From: a virus
IMG/VR virus record: IMGVR_UViG_3300020203_000066
Coordinates: 1-30,568 of that record
Length of the DNA stretch: 30,568 nt
Strand: one strand, 5' to 3'
Position 1 is the first letter of the stretch, and each line of letters opens with the position of its first letter. A program made the translations under genes and the position numbers. This document shows, one piece after another, positions 1-5,869 of the stretch. Under the pieces are notes generated by a model, which saw only the letters and a list, made by a program, of their open reading frames with translations, had not been told where the DNA came from and ran no database searches.

Positions 1-119
1 CTTGCTTTTATATCTGCAAATTTTGTTGTAGCTATTTCTTTTGCAATATCCTCTGTATCGGCTAGTATGTCCACTACATAATTTGTAGTGATTGTAAATT
101 CTACTTTGTATTTATTCAT
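1..119 (-). CDS. Hypothetical small phage protein, C-terminus cut by window edge
   Basis: The ATG is at 117-119 on the complement and the frame stays open to the left edge, so 39 codons are visible and the stop is missing. The protein begins MNKYKVEFTITTNYVVDI and continues with an acidic/basic helical stretch (ADTEDIAKEIATKF). It follows the 39-aa gene at once: the stop TAA of that gene is one base from this ATG (TAACATG), the same spacing seen between the genes at 374 and 552. This supports a polycistronic early operon. I do not recognise the family. The beta-strand start followed by an amphipathic helix is all that can be said. Confidence 0.6.
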   Translation of the reverse strand, partial: MNKYKVEFTITTNYVVDILADTEDIAKEIATTKFADIKA

Positions 120-120
120 G

Positions 121-240
121 TTATTTGATGTTTAGAGCTACGAGTAAATTATGCAAGGCCTCGAGGTATGAAAGGCCAAATTCGTGTTGACCTTTGTAAA
201 TTGCTACGTATTGAGTATCGTTGTATTTGTATAGTTTCAT
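121..240 (-). CDS. Hypothetical 39-aa phage protein
   Basis: A short ORF with ATG at 238-240 and stop TAA at 121-123. It begins MKLYKYNDTQYVAIYKG and ends LLVALNIK. The support is its position, with TAACATG coupling to the next gene, and a leader rich in A/T. It lies just downstream of the terminator at 305-330, so it either has its own promoter in 241-300 or is reached by read-through. A TATACT-like element can be seen on the complement in that gap, but no convincing -35. The function is unknown. At 39 codons, coding status is inferred from spacing only. Confidence 0.5.
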   Translation of the reverse strand: MKLYKYNDTQYVAIYKGQHEFGLSYLEALHNLLVALNIK

Positions 241-304
241 GTTAGTTTTTATTAGTTAGTTTATAAAGTATACAATCTAAGGTGTTGTGGACTTTATGGG
301 ATAC

Positions 305-330
305 AAAAAAACCGGACTGCTAGTGTCCGG
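305..330 (-). terminator. Rho-independent terminator of the early minus-strand operon
   Basis: Read on the minus strand this is a perfect 6-bp stem, CCGGAC/GTCCGG, with a 7-nt loop, followed directly by seven T. It lies 44 nt after the stop of the 58-aa gene. It is the most canonical intrinsic terminator in the left part of the window. Confidence 0.85.
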
Positions 331-373
331 CTTTATGTCCTTATGCTATCAAGTAGCAATATGGATCGAAGCT

Positions 374-550
374 CTAATTTGGAAATTTACACATTTCCAT
401 GAATCTTATCTTGTTAAAACGATCATTATCTTGCTTCAATGAGTCTGCTATATCACTTACCAAGTTTTTTATTTGCGCGTTCCAATAGGGATATTGTTTG
501 TTAAAACGTGCTACAGTTTCTGCTATTAGTTCGTAGTCTTTTTTTGTCAT
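374..550 (-). CDS. Hypothetical 58-aa phage protein
   Basis: The ATG is at 548-550 and the stop TAG at 374-376. The product begins MTKKDYELIAETVARF and ends MEMCKFPN. It is a small soluble, helix-rich, charged protein of a kind common in phage early regions: a short protein starting TKKDYELIA and containing a WN-x-QI segment. The gene starts one base after the stop of the 179-aa gene (TAACATG), so the two are almost certainly co-transcribed and probably translationally coupled. A strong terminator follows. The function is unknown, and it may take part in host takeover or replication given its early-region place. Confidence 0.65.
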   Translation of the reverse strand: MTKKDYELIAETVARFNKQYPYWNAQIKNLVSDIADSLKQDNDRFNKIRFMEMCKFPN

Positions 551-551
551 G

Positions 552-1091
552 TTATTGATTGATAATTTTTATTGCTTCAATCGCTAACATGTCCAAATCC
601 TGCTTGATCTCTTTTGTTTCTTCTACAATAGACAAGGCTGAGTTTTCTGGCAATTCTTTCATGTGGTACTGTTTCCATATCTTCATTAATTGTTTGAACA
701 AGTTTTCATTTATAAAGTAGTGTTTCAAATCGTTTTCTTCATGCTGTCCGCATGACTCACTACTGAACAAATAGTCTACACCATCCACTTCAACCTCATT
801 GTCAAATAAAGAATTGTCAAAGCCTACAAGTTCCCCGTCTGAATCAAGCACGTATTTGATCCAATCATTAATTCCTAGCGTTGTGCTGTTGGCCTCCACT
901 GCTTGCTTCCATTCATCCTCATCAAGCATTTCCTTGCATTGTGTGATTGCGTCTTCTCTTGTGATAGGTCTAACAGTGAAGCCGGACATGGTAAACTCAT
1001 TATATCCGTTGCGCTTTCCGTTAGTTGTATCAATTTCCAAAAAATACATTCCATTATCTTGTGTTATCCCAGCAAGTAATTTTTTTTTCAT
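552..1091 (-). CDS. Hypothetical early protein, 179 aa
   Basis: It begins MKKKLLAGITQDNGMYFLE. The N-terminal half looks like beta strands. The middle has an acidic stretch with DGELVGFDNSLFDNEVEVDG. Residues around 110-120 contain CGQHEEND, and the C-terminus is a Lys/Glu-rich helix. No transmembrane segment or enzyme motif is visible and I do not recognise the family. The gene is second to last of the four-gene operon running from the promoter near 1950 to the terminator at 305. A 12-bp perfect hairpin (1163-1191) separates it from the upstream 130-aa gene, which might tune its expression. The antisense ORF over the same stretch is rejected as a shadow. Confidence 0.7.
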   Translation of the reverse strand: MKKKLLAGITQDNGMYFLEIDTTNGKRNGYNEFTMSGFTVRPITREDAITQCKEMLDEDEWKQAVEANSTTLGINDWIKYVLDSDGELVGFDNSLFDNEVEVDGVDYLFSSESCGQHEENDLKHYFINENLFKQLMKIWKQYHMKELPENSALSIVEETKEIKQDLDMLAIEAIKIINQ

Positions 1092-1162
1092 GTTTTTATG
1101 TTTAATATTAAGTTGTCAAAGTACTGTGTCTATTGCCCTAGCGTTGCAATATAAACAGTATG

Positions 1163-1191
1163 GAAAGCACTATAAGGTATATAGTGCTTTC
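1163..1191. other. Perfect 12-bp intercistronic hairpin
   Basis: GAAAGCACTATA (1163-1174) is the exact reverse complement of TATAGTGCTTTC (1180-1191), with a 5-nt loop. It starts 11 nt after the stop of the 130-aa gene in the minus-strand operon. Neither strand has the T-run expected of an intrinsic terminator, so an mRNA-stability, processing or attenuation role fits better. The role is an inference. Confidence 0.6.
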
Positions 1192-1201
1192 TAACTGGTT
1201 A

Positions 1202-1594
1202 TTAATACCCACTCTTTGCGAGTCTTTGTGTTGCCTCATAGCCTCCAGCGGTTGCTCCGGTAACATTCTCTTGCATGTATTCGTCCCCGCCTCCATTATT
1301 AAGATTGTAAAAATATCTTTTCAAGTCTTCTTTAAGTACGTCCCACTTCTTCCGGTCTACTTTTGTGAGTAAAGACGGATCAAAGTTATTTCCCGTCTGT
1401 ATACTCCCGGCTATTCCTCCTCCTAAATAGTTTTGATACGCTCCGGCGGTTGCCTCCTCCCCGGCTTCTTCTATGGCCTCCAGGCTTTTTTGTGATAGTA
1501 AACCGGATATATCCACTTTCAAACTACCTCCACGATATGATACATCGCAATTAATTGTGTTATTCTCTATATATTCGTTGTATGTTATTTTCAT
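1202..1594 (-). CDS. Hypothetical early protein, 130 aa, Gly-rich centre
   Basis: It begins MKITYNEYIENNTINCDVSY. The first 30 residues are beta-strand-like. A Ser/Glu/Ala helix follows (SLEAIEEAGEEA), then a Gly-rich linker (YLGGGIAGSIQTG), and near residue 80 there is a basic KVDRKKWDVLKEDLKRYF helix that may bind nucleic acid. No known family is recognised. The ATG at 1594 is 12 bases after the stop of the 92-aa gene, with only an A/T leader and no SD. It belongs to the early minus-strand operon. Confidence 0.65.
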   Translation of the reverse strand: MKITYNEYIENNTINCDVSYRGGSLKVDISGLLSQKSLEAIEEAGEEATAGAYQNYLGGGIAGSIQTGNNFDPSLLTKVDRKKWDVLKEDLKRYFYNLNNGGGDEYMQENVTGATAGGYEATQRLAKSGY

Positions 1595-1606
1595 TTTATT
1601 ATTTTA

Positions 1607-1885
1607 TTATTGTATAAATGCTACGTTACTCTCTACTATTTCAAGCATGATAGCCTCTTGGAATAGTTTTGTTTTTAACTCTTTACATACTTTCACTATT
1701 AAAGCTGTATCATTATCGATCACGATCTCTACTTTGAGAGTCTTTTCTTTTGAACCTTTCCAAAATCCTATGATTTCATAGGCACTGAATCCGTCAAAAT
1801 GGTCTGATATTATATTGATAGCTTTTTCGGATTCTAGTTCATGAGTAGCGTTGTTACTTCCTATATATATGTATGCTTTTTTCAT
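1607..1885 (-). CDS. Hypothetical early protein, 92 aa (SNN/GFWKG phage family)
   Basis: First gene of the early minus-strand operon. It starts MKKAYIYIGSNNATHELESE. The pattern IGSNN near the N-terminus, then FDGFSAYEIIGFWKGSKE (roughly residues 30-48) and a C-terminal LFQEAIML segment resembles a widespread family of small uncharacterised phage proteins that share an SNN start and a G-[FY]-W-x-G-x-x-E motif. That resemblance is from memory and unsearched. Predicted alpha/beta, soluble. The leader from the promoter at 1938-1966 is about 45 nt and A/T-rich with no SD. Function unknown. Confidence 0.7.
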   Translation of the reverse strand: MKKAYIYIGSNNATHELESEKAINIISDHFDGFSAYEIIGFWKGSKEKTLKVEIVIDNDTALIVKVCKELKTKLFQEAIMLEIVESNVAFIQ

Positions 1886-1937
1886 TTTTATTTATTATAG
1901 ATATTTTTTAGTAGTAATTATTTATATCTATATATAG

Positions 1938-1966
1938 AGTATATTCCTATCATGTGCCAGTGTCAA
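1938..1966 (-). promoter_or_regulatory. Sigma70-like promoter for the early minus-strand operon
   Basis: Read on the minus strand, a perfect -35 TTGACA (1961-1966) is followed by 17 nt and a -10 TATACT (1938-1943). Transcription would begin near 1931, about 45 nt before the ATG at 1885. A second TTGACA on the same strand lies about 50 bp further upstream (near 2004-2009) with a poorer -10. The form is classical sigma70, unlike the Bacteroidetes TTTG/TAnnTTTG type. Confidence 0.75.
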
Positions 1967-2240
1967 CACCTATTATGTGATACAACATTAATATACATAT
2001 ATGTCAATTATTTTTATACATATATATGATCTAAAAATGGTGATTTTATATTCCTATTGTGGGCTATGGATTGTTGCTATTGACATAACGCTAAGGACAT
2101 TGGGGCACAAGGACATTGATTTTTGTAAACTTTCCTACAAATAAAAATTTTATTTTACAAAATACTTTTTTTTTTTCTAAATCTATGTCCCGAAAGGCTA
2201 AAAAGCCTCAGAATACGGCTCTGCTTGGCTTTATAATATT

Positions 2241-2330
2241 GGGGCATAGCTTTTTCAAGGTTTGTCCCGTCCTGTAGCGTGGCTAGGAATAAGGCTAAAT
2301 CGGGGCATAGACTTTTTCAAGGTTTGTCCC
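2241..2330. repeat. Direct repeat pair, about 28-29 bp, plus a degenerate third copy
   Basis: Copy 1 (2241-2268) and copy 2 (2302-2330) share GGGGCATAG, then an optional A, then the identical 19-mer CTTTTTCAAGGTTTGTCCC. A degenerate third copy of the second half lies at 2341-2358. The copies start 61 bp apart. An inverted form, CTATGCCCCAATGTCC, is at 2506-2521, and its reverse complement matches GGACATTGGGGCA at 2095-2107. Confidence 0.7.
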
Positions 2331-2336
2331 TATGCC
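2303..2336. other. Stem-loop formed by repeat copy 2
   Basis: GGGCATAG (2303-2310) pairs with CTATGCCC (2329-2336), an 8-bp stem with an 18-nt loop that contains the conserved TTCAAGG core. It could be a cruciform or an mRNA leader structure if transcription of the late genes begins upstream. No T-run follows. Confidence 0.45.
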
Positions 2337-2594
2337 CTCATACTTTTGAAGGTTTGTCAATAGTAGAAATTATAATATATGGCTAAGAATAAGGGTATAA
2401 GTGGGATGGGGGTCACCCCTATCGTAATACCCCCGGTATATAAATATAAAAAAGTACCAGTACCTCCCCCCTTAAATGTGAAAAAGTTCCCGAAATGACA
2501 CTTTTCTATGCCCCAATGTCCCGACTATGTTGTCAAGGGTTTAGAATCTAATGTAGGCTATACAATTTTAAAAAAAAGAAGTATCATTATTAAT

Positions 2595-3083
2595 ATGAAA
2601 ATATCAAGAAGAGGTTCTTCAATGAAACAATTAGCGTACGCTAGAAGGGTGTGGGGAGCTAAAGGAGAGGATAAAAAAACTATCGCTTTAGATGTGGGAT
2701 ATGCCCCGAGTGTTGCTAATTCAATTGTTTCAAAGATTGAATCAAAACCCGGCTTTAATAATGCTATGGCACGACTTGCTTCTGACTCAGGTAATTTAGC
2801 GGTTGCAGTTATGTCAGAATTTAAGGCTAGAGGATTAGAGGACTTTACTAATAAGGATTTAGTTTCTGCTTTAAATGCTATTGCTGGTGCATGGGACAGA
2901 TTTAATAAAGGGATGATGGAATCGACTAAACCTAAGGAACAATCGAGTAATAGGTTGCGTACTGTGGTATTGCAAAAGATTTATAATCAGGCACCTTTAC
3001 CAGCGGATGAAGTGCTACCGCCAGTTGAAGAGATTAAGGAAACGGAATTTAAGGAGGTTAAGTTAGAGGATTTAGATTTTTAA
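2595..3083 (+). CDS. terS: Terminase small subunit
   Basis: The protein should recognise phage DNA and deliver it to the large terminase, which follows 3 nt later. I chose the ATG at 2595 (product begins MKISRRGSSMKQLAYARRVW, 162 aa). The in-frame ATG at 2508 would start inside the repeat motif CTATGCCCCAATGTCC and adds an unlikely N-terminus, while the ATG at 2625 is also possible. An N-terminal helix-turn-helix-like region (KQLAYARRVWG...KKTIALDVGYAPSVANSI) is followed by a helical middle (about residues 55-105) and an acidic C-terminal tail rich in Glu/Lys. This layout is usual for small terminases of P22-like and related phages. No SD is visible. Confidence 0.8.
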   Translation: MKISRRGSSMKQLAYARRVWGAKGEDKKTIALDVGYAPSVANSIVSKIESKPGFNNAMARLASDSGNLAVAVMSEFKARGLEDFTNKDLVSALNAIAGAWDRFNKGMMESTKPKEQSSNRLRTVVLQKIYNQAPLPADEVLPPVEEIKETEFKEVKLEDLDF

Positions 3084-3086
3084 AAT

Positions 3087-5795
3087 ATGACAAATCTCGT
3101 ATCTGAACATAACGAAAAAATAACGGAAGAGCTTATTGCAAATCCAGAGCTTATTAAAAATAAGAGATGGAGGATGGATAATTTATATTGGATAATAACT
3201 AAGGATGGGAAGAAGGAGCCTTTTAATATGAATCGGGCACAACTTCATTTTTTTGAAAATTACTTATCTATCCCAGGAAAGATATACCACAGGCATGTTA
3301 TTTTAAAAGCGAGGCAACTTGGGTTTACGACATTTATTGATATTTTTATATTAGATGAGATTCTTTTTAATACGAATAAGGAGGCTATTATTATTGCTCA
3401 CAAAGTTGAAGATGCTACTCAGATTTTTGATAAGAAAGTAGACTTTGCAGTTAGAAACATGGCGGCTGATGTTAAAGATGCGTTCTTTAATATAAAACAC
3501 AACTCAGCGAAGAAGATACAGGTGACATTAGACTACGGACCAGAGAAGGGTTCGACTTCTTCGATTACTGTTTCTACCTCTGGACGTTCTGGAACATTTC
3601 ATCTTGTGCATATTTCTGAGTTTGCGAAGATGTGTATCTTATTTCCTAAGAGAGCGGATGAAGTGGAAACAGGAACTTTTCCAGCGGTTCCTTTTGATGG
3701 TTTTATTTTTATTGAAAGTACTGCGGAAGGTATGGCAGGGAGGTTCTATGAAGTGTTTCAAGAGAGGTGGCTTACTCGGGAGAAGATTACTCCTCAGCTT
3801 TCTCAAGTTCAGTTTCTCCCACACTTCTACAACTGGCAGTATGATGATATGGAAATGAAGAAGATTCAGAATACTATACCAACTTTGGAGATGGATGAGT
3901 GTGAGATTGATTGGACTGAGTACCAGTCGGAAAATAATCTTACGGATTTAGAGATAACTTACTACTACATGAAATGGCAACAGCTTGGAGGAAAGGGTGG
4001 TACTGATGCTGTGAAAAAATTGAAGCAGGAATACCCGACTACTCCAGAGGAGGCTTTTCTATCAACCGGGCAATCTTACTTCCCCATTGCTAAAGTGGCT
4101 TCTCTTCTTGCGAAGGTGGAACACGGAATAAAAGGAGAACTATTTACTGATGAAAAAGGTGAAGTTAGTTTTATGGCCAACTCATCCGGGAACTTTGAAA
4201 TGTTCGAAAAGCCGGAAGTTGGGACTAGGTATATTATTGGTGGGGATACTTCGGAGGGTCTAGCTCACGGGGATGCTCAGGTGCTCTATGTTATTAATCA
4301 TAAGACTGAAAATTGTGCTGGGATTTACCGGTCACAAGTATCACCAGATGAATTGGCTAACGAAGCATATAAACTCGGGAAATTTTATAATTGGGCTTTA
4401 CTTGCTATCGAAGTAAATAAAGATGGACTCTGGGTCAACGATGCTTTAGAAAAGATGGGGTATGTAAATCTTTATGCTCGGAAGGTCTTTGACGATATAA
4501 CTCAGAAGATTACAAAGTTTTTTGGTTGGAAGACTACCTCCTCTACACGACCATTCTCATTAGCGGCATTGAAAGCGGTCTTTCTTAGGAAGAATAGTGG
4601 GTTTCCATCAGCACTCCTTAATGAGATGTTTACTTTCATTCGAAATGTAAAAGGTAAGCCAGAGGCTATGGATAAAAAAAAGGATGATTGTTTCGTTGCT
4701 GGGACACAAATTCTTACTGACAAAGGTAATATTCCGATTGAAAAAATAAAAGTGGGGGATATGGTTATGACTCGTAATGGGTACAGACCTGTGGAAATAA
4801 CCCGTAGTAGTTATAAAAGAGTAGTAAATAATATAGGATTGGTGGGTACACCTGACCATTCCATTGTATCAACCAAGGATAATTCTAAAAAAGGAGATAT
4901 TGTGTTGTCTACTGTTACTGATAGTGATACACTATATATATGGAACTCAACAAAAAGGATGATAGAGAAATTATTATATACGGAGGCAAAAGATATACTC
5001 GACACACAGAGTCAAAACGCAGACAACATCGTGTATATTTTTGGAGACATGATAATGGGAAAGTACCACTTGTTGCATTACATAGGCAGATTTGGATTGA
5101 TACTTACGGAGAGATATCTAGGTATAATGTTATACACCATAAAGATGGTAACCCTCTTAATAACAAAATTGAAAATTTGGAATGTATGTCTGCAAGTGAA
5201 CATGCGAAACATCACATGGGAACTCCTGAGAGAAGAGAGCTTTCTAGTAAAACTGCTAAAAAACAAGGGACAAGACTTTATGAATCAGGGGCAATTTGGA
5301 GAAGGACAAAAGAGGGTATCGAGTTTAACAGACAAAACATCTATGGTTCACTTCAACTCAAAGAACCCGAGTGGTTTGTTTGTAGAATCTGCAAGAAAAG
5401 TTTTGAATCTAGGGTTAGGAGCTCTATATTTTGTTCTAAAAAATGTAGTGTTTGGTATTCGAACCACAAAAACAATAATTTTAAGTTTGGTAAAACTGTT
5501 AGTTGTCCTATCTGCAAGACTATGTTTATTGCTGCCGTTAATCACCTTAAGTATTGTTCTAAAAAGTGCAGGGTTAAATATTCTAATGATAAAGCAGCTG
5601 CAAAGGAGAAGGGTCTACAATCTTCAGGTTGCTGATACCCACGAATACTTTGCTAACGGAATTTTGGTTTTCAATTGTGTGATGGCGGCTTCTATTGGAT
5701 ATGCAGTTCTTCAGGAGCAAGGTAGGTATATTGCTGATGTTCAAGGAACTGAAGGTTTCTCACATTTGAAAGTTTTATTCGGAGAAACTCAGTAA
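3087..5795 (+). CDS. terL: Terminase large subunit interrupted by an intein
   Basis: DNA-packaging motor ATPase and nuclease. The 902-aa translation is a 573-aa terminase (residues 1-534 and 864-902) plus a 329-aa intein. ATPase signs: a Walker A-like segment KARQLGFTT (residues 74-82), Walker B region HLVHISE (172-178) and the coupling motif FIESTAEG (208-215). Nuclease signs: GGD at Asp387, IEV at Glu442, and the third acidic motif DDCVMA, which is formed only after splicing of Asp534 to Cys864. The intein therefore sits exactly in the third catalytic motif, a typical highly conserved homing site. The gene starts 3 nt after terS. A second protein, an HNH nuclease, is encoded in the -1 frame inside the intein part. 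Confidence 0.92.
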   Translation: MTNLVSEHNEKITEELIANPELIKNKRWRMDNLYWIITKDGKKEPFNMNRAQLHFFENYLSIPGKIYHRHVILKARQLGFTTFIDIFILDEILFNTNKEAIIIAHKVEDATQIFDKKVDFAVRNMAADVKDAFFNIKHNSAKKIQVTLDYGPEKGSTSSITVSTSGRSGTFHLVHISEFAKMCILFPKRADEVETGTFPAVPFDGFIFIESTAEGMAGRFYEVFQERWLTREKITPQLSQVQFLPHFYNWQYDDMEMKKIQNTIPTLEMDECEIDWTEYQSENNLTDLEITYYYMKWQQLGGKGGTDAVKKLKQEYPTTPEEAFLSTGQSYFPIAKVASLLAKVEHGIKGELFTDEKGEVSFMANSSGNFEMFEKPEVGTRYIIGGDTSEGLAHGDAQVLYVINHKTENCAGIYRSQVSPDELANEAYKLGKFYNWALLAIEVNKDGLWVNDALEKMGYVNLYARKVFDDITQKITKFFGWKTTSSTRPFSLAALKAVFLRKNSGFPSALLNEMFTFIRNVKGKPEAMDKKKDDCFVAGTQILTDKGNIPIEKIKVGDMVMTRNGYRPVEITRSSYKRVVNNIGLVGTPDHSIVSTKDNSKKGDIVLSTVTDSDTLYIWNSTKRMIEKLLYTEAKDILDTQSQNADNIVYIFGDMIMGKYHLLHYIGRFGLILTERYLGIMLYTIKMVTLLITKLKIWNVCLQVNMRNITWELLREESFLVKLLKNKGQDFMNQGQFGEGQKRVSSLTDKTSMVHFNSKNPSGLFVESARKVLNLGLGALYFVLKNVVFGIRTTKTIILSLVKLLVVLSARLCLLLPLITLSIVLKSAGLNILMIKQLQRRRVYNLQVADTHEYFANGILVFNCVMAASIGYAVLQEQGRYIADVQGTEGFSHLKVLFGETQ
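4689..5675 (+). other. Intein in the terminase nuclease motif, 329 aa
   Basis: Splicing block A starts with Cys535 (CFVAGTQILTDKG) and reads on into EKIKVGDMVMT, typical of Hint domains. Block B is TPDH (Thr588, His591). The C-terminal block F is VYNLQVADTHEYFANG and block G is LVFN followed by the extein Cys864. The terminal Asn863 is present, but the usual penultimate His is Phe862, a known but less common variant. Between about residues 640 and 840 the splicing frame has no recognisable intein or LAGLIDADG sequence and is hydrophobic. This is because the DNA there encodes an HNH protein in the -1 frame. The splicing domains are complete at both ends and in one frame, so protein splicing is likely still active. 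Confidence 0.85.
4940..5635 (+). CDS. HNH homing endonuclease nested in the intein, -1 frame
   Basis: A complete 231-aa protein starting MELNKKDDREIIIYGGKRY. The N-terminal part (YGGKRYTRH ... LHRQIW, residues 14-52) and the core VIHHKDGNPLNN..ENL (64-80), with His48, His66/67, Asn75 and His88, match stand-alone HNH homing nucleases. Two treble-clef-like zinc fingers follow: C148xxC151/C165xxxC169 and C189xxC192/C206xxxC210. The ORF is closed upstream by TGA at 4925-4927, so it is not a simple -1 extension from far upstream. Its ATG uses the last base of a terminase ATA codon plus TGG, and its TGA stop straddles GCT-GAT within intein block F. No SD and no canonical slippery heptamer are visible, so internal initiation is the simpler guess. 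Confidence 0.88.
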   Translation: MELNKKDDREIIIYGGKRYTRHTESKRRQHRVYFWRHDNGKVPLVALHRQIWIDTYGEISRYNVIHHKDGNPLNNKIENLECMSASEHAKHHMGTPERRELSSKTAKKQGTRLYESGAIWRRTKEGIEFNRQNIYGSLQLKEPEWFVCRICKKSFESRVRSSIFCSKKCSVWYSNHKNNNFKFGKTVSCPICKTMFIAAVNHLKYCSKKCRVKYSNDKAAAKEKGLQSSGC

Positions 5796-5869
5796 AGTTG
5801 ACAACTTAATTGTGTTTTATTTCAAATAAGTATATTATTTATGTATAAATTCATAAAATTTTAAAAATA

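Larger units (their letters stand above)
1886..2594. promoter_or_regulatory. Non-coding divergent control region with repeats
   Basis: This 0.7-kb stretch separates the leftward early genes from the rightward late genes and has no convincing ORF. It holds the early promoter, an A/T-rich section (1886-2060, 2120-2180), clustered GGACATTG and GGGGCATAG motifs in both orientations, the repeat pair at 2241-2330, a GGCTA(G/A)GAATAAGG pair (2281 and 2381), and a G/C-rich patch with the small palindrome GGGGTCACCCC near 2410-2420. It could be a control region, a replication origin or both. The repeats favour protein binding sites, but no known origin signature is visible. Confidence 0.6.

Noticed and set aside
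799-1194. 131-aa plus-strand ORF opposite the 179-aa gene
   Set aside because: Antisense shadow, rich in Ser and Leu with no coherent domain. The minus-strand gene fits the operon and coupling.
2185-2277. 30-codon ORF in the control region (MSRKAKKPQNTALLGF...)
   Set aside because: It overlaps the repeat unit, is very short, and has no leader or homologous pattern.
2508-2594. Longer terS start at ATG 2508
   Set aside because: The extra 29 codons lie on the inverted repeat CTATGCCCCAATGTCC and look non-coding. The ATG at 2595 gives a normal small-terminase N-terminus.
4900-4960. Programmed -1 frameshift from terminase into the HNH frame
   Set aside because: No X-XXY-YYZ slippery heptamer is seen in the host frame. 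Only A-runs (AAAAAA, AAAAA) are present, and TGA at 4925 closes the HNH frame just upstream, so internal initiation is simpler.
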